From NCBI GenBank assembly GCA_032716605.1, contig CM064523.1:43838376-43902375 (forward strand): DNA of 64,000 nucleotides, written 5' to 3'. This stretch comes from Paralithodes platypus (taxonomy: Eukaryota; Arthropoda; Malacostraca; Decapoda; Lithodidae). Positions within the stretch are counted from its first letter, which is position 1, and each line of letters opens with the position of its first letter. A program made the position numbers and the translations under genes. Under the pieces are notes generated by a model. The model saw nothing but the letters and a program-made list of their open reading frames with translations, did no database searches and was not told where the DNA came from. Positions 42,074 through 53,171 of this stretch are shown here, one piece after another.

Positions 42074-43617
42074 CTATCTATCTATTGCCTGACGCCGTGA
42101 TCCCCGAAGGTGTGGCCACGAAACGAACCGCCCCCATGCATCTCTGTCCCCAGTCAGTCGACGCCCCTCCCCCCAACCAGCACCGCCTTCATTCAGGTAC
42201 TTCCTCACTCCATCCTTCCACCTCTCATTTGGTCTACCTCTCCCTCTCTGTTCCTCCACCTCGCTCTCGTACACCCTCTTAGTCATTCTCTCGCTTTCCA
42301 TACGTTCCATATGGCCGAACCATCTCAAGTTGTTCCTTTTCACACTTTCCAGCACATCTACCTCCACACCACACCTCCTTCTTACTTCCTCATTAGTCTG
42401 TCTATCCCTCCATGTAACTCCGCTCCGCACGCACTCCTTAAGTAATTCATTTCCACTGCTCTCACTCTTGGTCTGAGTCTCTCAACCAACGTCCATGCTT
42501 CGCTTCCGTAAGTCAGTTTCGGGATTACCACACTGTCATGCAAGGACTTCTTCACTTCCATACTGACTACCCTATTTCTTGTTACTGCTTTTAGCGTTCC
42601 TACAACCCTCTTCCCCTGTTGCACCCTCTCCCGCACTTCTTCGTCCATAGTCCCATCTTTACTCAACACACTGCCCAGATATTTAAAAGAGTTGACGATC
42701 TCCATACCCTGACCGTTCAGCTTCACCTCACACTCTGTGACTTCACCCCTTTCGAAGACCATAACCTTGCTCTTACCCGTATTTACCTTCAAATTCCGTT
42801 TTTCGCACACTGTTCCAAACTCATTTACCAGACCCTGCAACTCCCATTCATTATCACTCATCAGAACTGTATCATCCGCAAACAGCAGTATAGGTAGCTT
42901 CCACTCAATTCCCTCCCTTTTCAGCGATACACCAACATCCACTGCTCTTGATAGTATTTCTTTCATGACTCCATCCATATATACAGTAAACAACCACGGG
43001 GACATCACACACCCCTGTTTCAAATCAACATTCAGGTCAAAGAACTCGCTCTGCTCACTCTCCACACGTACTGCTGCCTGTGCACCCTCATACATGCTCA
43101 TCACTGGTTTCAGCAACTTGCCCTCTACTCCGTATATTCTAAGTACTTTCCACAAACCTTCTCTATCCACTCTGTCATAGGCCTTTTCCAAGTCCATAAA
43201 GGCAACATACACCTTTGGTTTCTTCTCCAGATACTTCTCCACAACACAATTCAGGGTAAAAATCTGATCTACACATCCTCTTCCCTTCCTAAAACATCCC
43301 TGCTCGTCGCCTATCCATTTCTCCGTTCTCACTCTCACTCTCTCAATCACTACCCTACTGTATACCTTCCTTACTACGCTTAGAAGACATATTCCTCAGT
43401 GGTTACCACACACTCCTCTTTCCCCTTTGCCCTTATATAGGGGGACTATTATGCCAGTCTTCCAGTCATCAGGTGCACTCCCCTTCTCCCATGCTAGTTT
43501 GCACATTTTCCATACCCATTCTATCAGTATCTCACCACCATACCTCAACATTTCCCACACACTCCATCTGTTCCTGGTGTGCTTTCCCCCAACTTCACTC
43601 TTTTCATGGCTTCCCAC
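42074..43617 (-). pseudogene. RTE reverse transcriptase and C-terminal domain
   Basis: Polymerase part of the full-length RTE. In sense order: LAWEKGSAPDDWKTGIIVPL and YKGKGERGVCGNH (43500-43399), a stop at 43396-43398 that looks like CGA to TGA, then GCFRKGRGCVDQI, FMDLEKAYDRVDREGLWKVL (motif A), NVDLKQGCVMSPWLFTVYMD (motif B), ILLFADDTVLMSDNEWE (motif C near 42870), and the thumb. Near 42425 a duplicated CGGAG shifts the frame; the last part is read from 42430 (WRDRQTNEEVRRRCG, LRWFGHMERM, RPNERWKDGVRKYL). One nonsense and one 5-bp duplication thus disable an otherwise complete domain. Confidence 0.92.
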
Positions 43618-45078
43618 ACTTCTGACCTCCTGATCCCCACCTCCTCCTCCACTACTTCTCTTCTTCTCCCTCCCATACCATATCCAGTTATGTTTGCTGG
43701 CTCTTCATTCCTTACATTTAGCAACTCACTGAAGTACTCCCTCCATCTTTCGACTCTCTCTTGCTTCTCGGCTAGCATTCTCCCATTCTTATCTTTCACA
43801 CCCTTACTGTTTCCCTTGCTACCTTCCGTAACTTTCTTGACATCTTTCCAGAACAGTTTCTTACTCTCCCTCCATTTTACTCTTAGATTCCTTCCAAATT
43901 CCTCATATACTCTTCTCTTACTTTCCTTCACTACTCTCTTCACCACCCTCTTACTCTCCACGTACCTGGCTTGTTTCTGTCTCTCGAAATCTTCATTCCC
44001 TCTACTACCCAACCACTCTCTATATGCTTTCTTCTTTTCTTCCACAGCTATTCTTACCTCTTCTGTCCACCATGCTGTACCTTTTACTCCCCTCCCTCTT
44101 CTCCTCACTCCACACACCTCCTCACATGCTGCACAGATCTCATCCTTAAACACCTTGCTCATCTCCTCCACTTCCTCCATAACTTCCAGGTCGAACCCAC
44201 CTAGTCGTCTTTCCACTGCTCTCCTGTACTCCTCCCTGACTTCCTCCTCCTGCAACCTCTCCACCCTCCTCACCATTCCACCCTCCTCTCGCCTCCCTCC
44301 AGCTCTCCTCACCCACTTCTTTTGTATCCTAACCTTAGCTACCACTACATAATGATCAGACAGACCCCCTCCAATACCCCTATACACCCTAGCATCCATC
44401 ACAGATTTCTTCATTCGTTCATCCACACACACATAATCAATCAATGACTTTCGTTCCACCACTGTCTTATCCTTCATCGTTAACATCCGTTTCCACGTGT
44501 ACCTGTGGATCATTCTGTGTCGGAAGAAGGTGTTGGCTATCCACAGCCTCCTCCCCACACATACGTCCACAAGTGCACTACCATTCCCATTCACCTCTGA
44601 TGGTACCCCCCACCCTCCCACTACTCCCTCAACTTTCCTATCACCCACCTTACCATTCATATCCCCAATCAAATATAATCTTTCGTTCTTGTCAAACTTC
44701 TCCATGCACGCCTCCACATTCATCCAGAACTCCTCTTTCTTTCTTTCAAGTATATCCTCTGTCGGGGCATACACACATACAATCACCCACGTTTGTATTC
44801 CTACTTTCATTCTCCCCACACAATCCTTAAACCCACAGACCCATACTCTCTTACACATTCCTTCCATTTGCTACTTACAAACAAACATGCACCTTCTCTC
44901 GCTGTTCCTTCACTCACTCCAGCACACACACCCATTCTACACTCCCACTCTTCACATCTGAACCTTTCCATTTGGTCTCTGTCATTCCACATACATCCAG
45001 CCTGGCATTCACTAACACTTCCAGAACCTCTCTCTCTTTTGTGCCATCATTCATGCCACTAACATTCCACGTAGCCAT
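43545..45078 (-). pseudogene. RTE endonuclease and linker
   Basis: APE-type endonuclease of the RTE. The likely start is at 45078 (MATWNVSGMND), followed by ARLDVCGMTETKWKG with the catalytic Glu. Small frameshifts between 44990 and 44870 break this part. From 44867 a long open frame contains WVIVCVYAPTED, LYLIGDMNGKVGDRKVEGVV, TWKRMLTMKDK, IDYVCVDERMKKS and GGLSDHYVVVAKVRI, the final Ser-Asp-His motif, and then a very basic helical linker (RRVYEEFGRNLRVKWRESKK). A frameshift near 43560 leads to the RT frame. Confidence 0.9.
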
Positions 45079-45423
45079 TCTCAGAATGTCCGAAGGTATG
45101 TCCTTAGTCGGTCGTGGTTCGTCAACGTAGGTTCCGTCCGCATCCGAGGCTGTTCGTTCGTTTTTCTTTGCTTAGATATTTTTTCCGGGTGGGGGTCGCA
45201 AGCCCACCGACCCAACCTCTTTAGTCGCCTCCTACGACACGCAGAAGGCACGTGGGGCATATTCTATTCCCTAACCCCCAGGGGTTACAAACTTTATCCA
45301 GTGCATAAAACAATGTTCCAGATTCCTACAGAGTGCTACAACAATGTCCAGGAAATATGAGGTAAGAAAATAAGTTAACCCTAATCATTCTGCTCAGTAC
45401 CTCCTCCATAAACCGCCGCTACA

Positions 45424-45479
45424 TATATATATATATAGAGTATATATATATATATATATACCGGTATAATTATATATAC

Positions 45480-45515
<36 letters not shown>

Positions 45516-45520
45516 TGTAT

Positions 45521-45581
<61 letters not shown>

Positions 45582-45598
45582 TACAGTATAATTATACT
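45424..45598. repeat. (TA)n microsatellite
   Basis: Alternating TA with interruptions such as CGGTATAATTA and ACTGTA; the continuation of the tract broken at 41304. Confidence 0.93.
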
Positions 45599-45599
45599 G

Positions 45600-46730
45600 T
45601 ATATCAGAGTAACATAAACTTATTTTTACATCTTTTCCCACGAACCTCACGTTGAAGTTATTTCATTAAATTCTCGCCAAGCCAAGTACGAAAGCTTGAC
45701 TTACTATGTATATTTATTATGATAATTAATTTTCTCCACAGAACAATGCAATTTTTTAAAAGTTGTACTTATTCAGTAAACAAGACATTGATGACAAACC
45801 CCCTTGATGACTAAATATAAAAAATAACAAAGATAAGTATTATAAAATAACAACAAATGGTTAGGAAGATAGGTATGTGACCGTGAATAGTTTTTGGCCA
45901 AGTGGACCATTGGACACAGTAACGACCCAATGAAACACTCCACTCATCTATAATCATACCGTTTCTACAGTATATTTTCCTGGTTAATAACATGATCTTA
46001 ATCCTTAAAGCTTCTGCAAAGGCTTGAATATAAAAGTTTAGTTCAGATATCATATGAAGTTTTAAGACGCTATAGTTAGAGGAAAAAGTTAAAGTTTAGA
46101 AAAGGTTTCAAGTAATTTTTGTCTTGGATTTAATTGTAAATACGCAAATGTCAGTAACAAATTTGCTTTCGCTATTGAGATGGAATCCCTAAAATATTAT
46201 TAAATTTGTACTCGTCTTTCTTTACTTTCAGAAGAGTGTACTACCATTTAGAATGAGAGAGATTTCATAATGACTATAGAACATAATATATGATTCAAGT
46301 GTAGAATTCGGGACATAATTGATAACTAAATTGCAGCTTCCCATTCTTAACATCAATCAAAAAGTCTGCCATTCATAATCTCAGTGAGCCAAATAGAACA
46401 CTCCCTCCACCGAACTAAATAACAAACATTATAACATCAAGCAAACAAACGAATATTTCAGAAACACAAGTTATGGTATAAACAGTACTTCTCATTCATA
46501 AGATATATTAGTTAATGAACAGATACTGTTCGTTCCAGAATATCATTCATAATATGAGGCACAATATTAGAGTGATATAATAAAGTTTCACATGCTAAAA
46601 ATAATATTACTAATAGTCTCTCATTCACATTATATTTCCAGATAGACGCCGTTCAGCATCCGCAATTTACATAAGTGAAGTGTCTTTGATACACAAACAC
46701 ACATACACTCGCACAAAAAATAAATATTGT
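45600..46730. other. AT-rich unassigned stretch
   Basis: Over 1.1 kb without a motif-bearing frame, a repeat shared with other parts of the window, or tRNA-like boxes. Could be unique intergenic DNA. Confidence 0.5.
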
Positions 46731-46732
46731 AT

Positions 46733-46743
46733 ATATATATACA

Positions 46744-46796
<53 letters not shown>

Positions 46797-46820
46797 CTGT
46801 ATATATATATACAGTATACA

Positions 46821-46880
<60 letters not shown>
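46733..46880. repeat. (TA)n microsatellite
   Basis: Long alternating TA with TACTGTA and ACAGTATACAG interruptions. Confidence 0.95.
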
Positions 46881-46882
<2 letters not shown>

Positions 46883-47146
46883 AACATTGTTTGATATCAT
46901 CATCTACTTCTAAATCTAATACCATGAATCATATATAACCGCAGACTGCCGTTATACTCAAGTGTCGTCGACACCAAAAATATATCTGGTTGAAAGTATT
47001 GGATGTAATAAAACACGTTGTATGTCATCTTAACTCTCATACTGCTATCTCTTCCATTATCGAGGCTTCACCCATACCCTCATGTGCTGGCTACAACCAG
47101 TTTGATACAAACCACTCACTGGATTTCCAAGAAACTTGATCGTTAT

Positions 47147-47300
47147 CCCCTTCTGTACCGGCGACGTCTTTTTCACTTTATACTAACTACGGTTGGACGA
47201 TCATATTCAGTTTCAAAAGGGCCTCCAGCAATTAATAGGCTTCGAACTATCTCACTTTACCCTTTTTACTACCACAGATCCTTCTTAACTCATAAACTGC
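47147..47300. repeat. TTAA-type element family D, left part
   Basis: Begins CCCCTTCTGTACCGGCGACG and matches 40257-40400 (CAGCAATTAATAGGCTTCGA, then ACTATCTCA). The right end is not found. Confidence 0.6.
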
Positions 47301-47421
47301 GAAGCCATGGTAGTTCAAATCCTCCCGTTAAGCGAAGCTATTTGGTTCTATTCTGATGAAAATCATCATATGTAATATATATATAATCATTACTTATCCA
47401 TATGCGCCTATTTTGTTTTAA

Positions 47422-47778
47422 CCCTCGTCTAGTGGGGGGTTTTGGGCTATTTTGGGCATATTCAGGCCATCCTGAATGATCAATCAAGTATCTGCATGAA
47501 AAGAAATGTATTCAGCAACAAACTAGGCGCTACAAGCTTCAAAATGAGACCAGAACGAGCTACGTAGCAATCGTCGTTTTCATGCTCTGGTACCACCAAC
47601 ATGGGAGTTTAGCGTATAGCGGCATATTTTTTCCAGCTACGCTCACTACTGGCTACACTGCCGGCCTCTCGAGAACAGAGGGAGCGTGAGTCATAGGGCG
47701 GTGGTAAGCCCTGGGTGTCGGCCGTGTGGCCTGCTGCGCTCCCGGCCTTTTGCACTCGATTTTAACCTATTAAAAGCC
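47422..47778. mobile_element. TTAA-type MITE family C copy 2
   Basis: Starts after TTAA 47418-47421 and ends at TTAA 47779-47782, shared with the next element. Homologous to 31243-31656 in inverse orientation, for example TATTCAGGC, AATGTATTCAGC and AGCTTCAAAATGA. The right terminus is degraded. Confidence 0.7.
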
Positions 47779-47782
47779 TTAA

Positions 47783-48262
47783 CCCTTAATTAGCGGCGAG
47801 CAACATAAGTCGAGTTAAAAAAAGCTGGACTATGTGGCGGCGCTCGACATAACTCGAGTGGCAATTTCAGCACGTAATGTGGCTGAGAGAGAGAGACAAG
47901 TGGTGGCAGGAGACTAGCGAGCGTATGACTGCTCCAGACCACCGCGGCGAACCTACTGACACAAATCTCAGCTCCCTCCTCCCTCTCTCACTCGCTACAT
48001 ACTCAATTATGTACTGAAAGTACCGAATTACCTGCTTTTTGCACTCGCGTTGCACGGTTATTGCAAGAAAACTATCCATCATACAAGGATCGTTATGGTG
48101 TCATTCGAAAGCTCTGTTTATGCCCTTTCAGGGATAGGTACTTGTTTTACGTTCTGGGTCTTATTTAGGCATGAAAATGATCACGTAAACAGCCCTATTT
48201 TGGCTAAAAACACCCCGCTGTGCGGTACACATAAATAAACCGCATAGGCCGCTCGTAAGGTG
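47783..48262. mobile_element. TTAA-flanked MITE, subfamily B1 copy 2
   Basis: 480 bp between TTAA 47779-47782 and 48263-48266. Nearly identical to 18610-19089 and 57113-57593, differing at a handful of positions. Confidence 0.95.
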
Positions 48263-48289
48263 TTAATAATGCTCCTAACTTGCTGCTTT

Positions 48290-48327
48290 TTAGATACGGA
48301 CCTAAGTCGGGCCCCGCTCTTTAAGTG
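48290..48327. repeat. subfamily B2 right-end fragment
   Basis: GGGCCCCGCTCTTTAAGTG directly before TTAA at 48328-48331 is a B2 terminus. The rest of that element is missing; B1 may have inserted into it. Confidence 0.5.
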
Positions 48328-48331
48328 TTAA

Positions 48332-50100
48332 GATGAACATATGAATATTGGAAAGCATTAAAACAAGTGGTAACAGCAATTGGCTGGTGAAAATCCTATA
48401 TATTAGCCCCACGGCTGTATTCTGACCTTGACCGCGAGAGAGATAACACCCTCCCTCTCTTGTGTCTAGCATGGTACTGAGACTCAAGGGGAGCTCTCAG
48501 ACTGGCTTAGAGAGTCGGAGATAAACTCCCACGAAAATACTTGATAAATATCGGGAATATTAGGGAAAATACCGGATAATTAAGGAGGGGGAAGGAGGTG
48601 GTTGGGACACATGTGTAAGAGTGGTAGCAAGTAATGGAGGGGAATGATCTCACCTAATCACAAATTTCTTTGTTTTGAGTGCCACTGGGGTGTTTTCTAA
48701 AATTTGTTATGCTCTGGATCTATTGAGGACAGTCGCAGTGCACCATAAAAACCTCTATTGAGGACAGTCGCCGTTTTTGGGTTAATGAATCAGTTTTCTA
48801 GGAATGCTATGATAAAGTAAAATTTCAAGATCAAGGTATGGACAGGTTGTGAATAGACATATTCTTAATATATATTAAATTAGATTATCAAATCGTGTGT
48901 GATTTTTGTACAGTTGAGGTTATTATGTTAGAACCGTTATTATTAGGGTTCAATTGTGTGGATTGTAGTAAGTAATATTTTTGGAATTATTCAATAAGTG
49001 CACAATTATGAGTTAAACATTATATAATTGTTTCTAACAGGAAGATATAATTAGGAAAGTGATGTGAAATAGATGATAATATGCAAATATTAGTTATAAG
49101 GTGTTACATTACGAGCGCGGTTCGAACCCATAACATAAAGAAACATTCCACTAAAACCACAAAACGAGGACTTATTATTTAGCCTCACAAAATGCGGAAA
49201 ATATGACTATCATTTTCAGTCAAGAAGAAGTGGCATGTTAAACTTCCACAAAACTAGTGACTTTCTCTGTAGTCACTAAAACCTTGGTAGGTGAACAGAT
49301 GTGGCAAGTTCATAAAATATCAGTTGATATCAAATGGCTGTTTTAGCCTAAAAAACCCAAAGTTATTCCTTTCTCATCACTCGTTCAGAATTAGTTATCT
49401 TTAGTTACTTTGACTTAGATTTATCCCAACAATCAAAATAATAATATATTAGCATAAAGGTAAAATGTAAAGATTATGTAAAATAAAATTATAATTTATT
49501 TACATGATTAATTATACACAAAAGTTAATTCTAGTGAAAATATCAAAGTGAGAAACATTGAAGTGAGATAATAAAGACACTCTTAAGAAAAATAATACAT
49601 AGTTATATAAATACCCTCCAAGAGAGTTAGTGAAAGCAATCAATAAACATAGAACAAATCCTAGGCTATACTTATTCACTTATGGTGATTCTTTTACAAA
49701 CAAACTCAGGGCAGGTCAGCTTTAGATGGTGGCGGAGAATACACTACCTGCCTCACACAGAAAGTAGGCTTATATACCCTCCGCTCACCTGGCTCTGATA
49801 CCAACCTCTCAAACTGCAGTAACCATCAACTCGTTAAATGCTTGCTGAATTAAAGTATTACTTTTACCAAGAACTCTATGATATATCTTGTAAACAATAC
49901 TTATGATTAGAAAAGCCAAATACATTATTACCTAGTTATAATCAATATCATTCATACGTCAGGCAACGAAGGAGAGAAAGGGAGTTGGAGGAAAGGGGGG
50001 GGGGGGGGCAAAGGGGGGGAACATTGAGTAGAAGCAAGGATGTAGGGGGGGAGAATGGAATGTGGAAGAAAACGGGGGGTGATGAGAGAACTGCCTTTTT
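48332..50100. other. long stretch without recognised genes
   Basis: AT-rich. It contains a duplicated TCTATTGAGGACAGTCGC (48719-48736 and 48753-48770), a lone B-box-like GGTTCGAACCC near 49122, a minus-strand GGGTATATAAGCC near 49775 and a G-run near 49998. No coding motif. Part may be an unrecognised LTR. Confidence 0.45.
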
Positions 50101-50104
50101 TTTA

Positions 50105-50149
50105 GTTGGGCGGCACAGTGAAATATACTCCACCACCCGCTCTTAAGGT
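50105..50149. repeat. subfamily B2 terminus fragment
   Basis: GGGCGGCACAGTGAAATATA, then CTCCACCACCCGCTCTTAAG, ending at TTAA 50150-50153. It matches the complement of 1142-1180. Only the terminal 45 bases remain. Confidence 0.6.
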
Positions 50150-50205
50150 GTTAATGTACATTAGGAAAAGGATTGGCTCCAGCACTGATCCTTGAGGCAT
50201 ATATT
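50150..50205 (-). pseudogene. LINE reverse transcriptase fragment (motif B)
   Basis: The minus strand encodes MPQGSVLEPILFLMYIN, the conserved PQGSVLGP turn and following helix of LINE RTs, cut by the TTAA terminus. Only about 17 codons are secure, with a plausible extension upstream. The clade cannot be determined. Confidence 0.6.
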
Positions 50206-50423
50206 TGATGATCTTGATTGTCTTGGGTTTGTATTTCTTCTGAGATTTAAGTTGTCCTCCCATTCTGAGGACTATTGGCCCCGTTTTTTTAATGAAGGGT
50301 CATGTCATATCTCTATTATAAAGTATTTCCTCATGAAATACATTATCAAAACACACACATCACATGAAAATATAGAAAAACATTTATGTTTACTAATAAA
50401 AATTCATAATTGTGCACTTATAG

Positions 50424-50428
50424 ACATT
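50424..50428. other. candidate target duplication of gypsy copy 2, left
   Basis: ACATT here and at 59784-59788 directly outside the two LTRs. One base (C) separates it from the TG start of the LTR, so the exact LTR border has one base of uncertainty. Confidence 0.6.
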
Positions 50429-50429
50429 C

Positions 50430-51912
50430 TGACATACGGAGCTCTGTATGTGTTTATTTAAGAGTTAGAGTTAAGAGTTGAAGGAGTGCCGAATTACCCG
50501 GGCGGCGAAGCAGACCAGCGAGCGAACCAGAGAGTCCGAACCAACTCAGCCTTCACACCTGCATGCTTCATATGGGGGGGGGGGGGGGGGAATTTGATGG
50601 GTGATTGACGTCATTACACAACCTGGCCCCTCCTTTCGGACCCTGCAAACTACTTCGATGACCCGACGCTATGACGATCATCGATGCCATTTGACCACGC
50701 ATCTGCATCTGCTACGCAACTAGAGGAGCTGTGATTGGGGCGCGCATCATCCCCGCCTCCTGATTCGTTCCTACACCATCATTGCATAGTATATAAGACC
50801 CGAGTAGTGGGCATTCAAATCAGTCACATTTGGAGTTGGGAAGGTGAACAATTAACAGCTGGAGGAAGACCTGGGTGAAGTATTTTAATGGGATAGTGAC
50901 TGTCAGTCAGATTATATAAGTGTGTGTTAAGTGTGTTTGGTGTAAACACTTATGTTGGTTAGTGGGATATGTGTTTGGGAATTAACGTTAACGCTACTAT
51001 TATGTACTTAACTATTTTAGTTGACTGACTTGTGGACTAAAGCAACTCTTTAAGTAATTGGGTTATGATAAAAGTAATACAATTATTTTATATTAATACT
51101 TACGAGTTCTTTCATTTTCTTTTAATTAAGCTTACATTGTTGGTAAGAACAAGAACGGTGATACTATTGTCTTATATTAGTAATATCGCCTTAGACTAAC
51201 AGGGCTGTTTTAATGTTACTTCTAGTGATTTCCTAAGCTGAAGAAAATTCTTTTAGCTTCAAAATATTATTTTTGCTTTTCATATTATTAGAGTGAGACC
51301 TGAATCGAATCTATGAAGCGATCCTGTAACTTAATTTACTCATAATCAAACCTCAATGTTACGTGGTTAAGAAAATACATTTATCTAATTATTACATTTT
51401 ATATATCTAACTTTTTATGTGACTTTGATATCAATCTTGATAATACAAATATAATACTATTAACGTAAGACAAGAACCAAGAATAATAACTACATTAAAT
51501 ATAAATAAAAGGACATGATATAAGAAAACTATCTATTCATTTCAAAAAGGGTAAGAGACAGAAATATTCTTACCTTTATATTTATCTTTCAAGACTTGAT
51601 ATATAATTAATAGTCCTTCTTTAGATATAACCTATTCGGTTCATAACCTTAGCCTACTAAGCTTTGGTTAAACAATTTTTTTTTATAAATACTACATGAC
51701 TTTAACTAGATTCAGTATTTTTTCATAATTAAAGAGTATCAGTCAATAAAGGATACCAAGTCCTAAGATCCAAAAGGAAAGGAAGCAACAACAGGAACTA
51801 ATTTTATTAGATTTTACTTTTGTTTTGCCTTCAGCTGACTGATATCTTAATAGATATCTCTGTGCTATCTAGATTAATCAAGTTAACCACTTGAGGATCA
51901 AAATACCTAACA
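50430..51912 (+). repeat. 5' LTR of gypsy copy 2
   Basis: 1483 bp, from TGACATACGGAGCTCTG to ATACCTAACA. It aligns along its length with 58374-59783; the main difference is about 90 bp (around 51545-51640) missing from the 3' LTR. The high similarity of the rest implies a relatively recent insertion. Confidence 0.92.
50790..50825 (+). promoter_or_regulatory. LTR core promoter: TATA box and initiator
   Basis: TATATAAG at 50790-50797 is followed about 30 bp later by TCAGTCAC at 50820, a match to the arthropod initiator TCAGT. The same pair occurs in the 3' LTR at 58753 and 58783. Transcription would begin near 50821, defining U3 and R. Confidence 0.65.
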
Positions 51913-51918
51913 GAAGAG

Positions 51919-51935
51919 TGGCGACCTCGCCAGGA
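51919..51935 (+). other. tRNA primer binding site
   Basis: TGGCGACCTCGCCAGGA six bases after the LTR end, nearly identical to the PBS at 8866-8882. Confidence 0.7.
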
Positions 51936-52097
51936 TTCGTTTCATACAGTTTCACTCAGTTGCATTACCGTTTCACTACATAAAAATCAAATATTAATCA
52001 TGCCTGATATAATTAATAACGAAGATGCTCGGGTTTTCATAGAATCAGAACCCACAGCCCCTGATATTGACCGTCTGTCAAAAAAAACGAACTGAAA

Positions 52098-53171
52098 GTG
52101 CTTGCCTCACATCTCCAGTTAACTGTCTCAAACATGTCCAAAGTAGAGGTGGCTCAGACCATAAAATCCCACCTGTTCCCTGTAGAAGGCGGGGAGGGTG
52201 ACGGAGCAGTTGGTGGGATCCCGAGTAATCCTAGCCAACTTGATGATCAATTACCACCTGGTTTTACCGTTGATCAATTATTCGAACTAGAACTAGCCAG
52301 AATAAAGACCGAACAAGCCAGAATAATTGCCGAACAAGCCAGAGCAACGACCGAACAATATCAATGTCAATATCGTATGGCTCAACTAAATGTCAATACA
52401 AATGCTCCCTTAATTGCTCCCCCTCTGGGATTGACTATGACCAGTGTCATTCCACCTTTCACTGAGGATAATGTGCAGGATTTCTTTGTTTTGTTTGAGG
52501 AAGTTGCTGGAGGTATGAGGTGGACAAGAGATCAATGGCCTTTTATGTTACAAACCGTTTTGACAGGGCAGGCTCGAGCCACGTATTTGTCAGAAGTAGC
52601 AGAGGTTAGGCAGGATTATGACAATCTCAAAGAAGCTATCCTAAAAACCTATCAATTACAGCCTGAGGCTTACAGGCAATCTTTCCGTAAAAACCAGAAG
52701 AAAGTAGAAGAAACCCATAAGGTATTTGCCAGGACCATGACTAAAACTTTCAATCATTGGGTCAAGAGTAAGAAAGTCACAAGCTACAACGATCTGAAGG
52801 AGTTGGTCCTGTTAGAAAATTTCCTATGGAAAATTGATTCTTCTGTAGCCTATCATTTGAGGGGGAAAAAGGTAGATTGTCTTGCCGCTGACATGGCTGA
52901 CACATACGTGCTCAGTAACAAATTTCGTGGAAAGAAGCCCTACGATAATTCTAGTTCTAATTCTAAGTATCCCAATCACAAATCTGACAGACCCAGTCAC
53001 AAGCCTGTAAAGTCTTCCCCAGCTAGACAAAATAGAATTGTTCCCCCAACTAAAAATGCGACTCAGGGCAATGGTAACAGAGGTGGGGCCCAAAGTAATA
53101 GTAATGCTCAAAGAGGGAACGTTCCCGTATCCCCTAAAGTATGTACTTTTTGTGGCAAGAGAGGCACCTAG
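52098..53171 (+). pseudogene. gypsy gag
   Basis: The structural protein of copy 2, 357 codons to the frameshift. A repetitive charged segment (ARIKTEQARIIAEQARATTE, residues about 90-110) precedes a capsid-like region (PFTEDNVQDFFVLFEEVAGG, then NLKEAILKTYQL). Near the end the zinc knuckle starts CTFCGKRGT and then stops; the next frame supplies LAYQCW, so a one-base deletion at about 53166 splits the CCHC knuckle. An upstream start may exist, since the frame around 52010 encodes a plausible N-terminus (MPDIINNEDARVF) in another phase. It lies 160 bp after the PBS. Confidence 0.85.

Larger units (their letters stand above)
42071..45286 (-). mobile_element. full-length RTE-type LINE with 12-bp target duplications
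   Basis: ACAAACTTTATC at 42059-42070 and again at 45287-45298 flanks the element. On the minus strand it has a short 5' UTR with the RTE-typical motif GTCGTAGGAGGCGACTAAAG, an endonuclease start near 45078, RT, C-terminal domain, and an ATAG/GATA-type simple-repeat tail. Total 3216 bp. It is intact in extent but broken by small mutations. Confidence 0.95.
41305..45423. mobile_element. probable solo LTR, interrupted by an RTE LINE
   Basis: Outside the RTE the sequence is about 891 bp, begins TGTAACAGTG and ends CCGCCGCTACA, giving TG...CA ends with a short inversion, and lies within a (TA)n tract on both sides. No PBS, polypurine tract or coding region accompanies it. A GGTAAGC donor-like site at about 41670 and a TTTCTCTCTTTACAG acceptor-like site at about 41781 lie inside. 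The solo LTR reading is inference; an exon-bearing non-coding transcript is the alternative. Confidence 0.5.

Noticed and set aside
43579..44352. 257-codon plus-strand frame
   Set aside because: It is antisense to the RTE endonuclease-linker and has no motif of its own; the minus-strand frame carries all conserved residues.
46630..46913. Open frames rich in Ile-Tyr
   Set aside because: They translate the (TA)n microsatellite; likewise 45381-45650.
50192..50461. 89-codon plus-strand frame before the gypsy element
   Set aside because: No motif; it overlaps a minus-strand LINE RT fragment and the LTR start.
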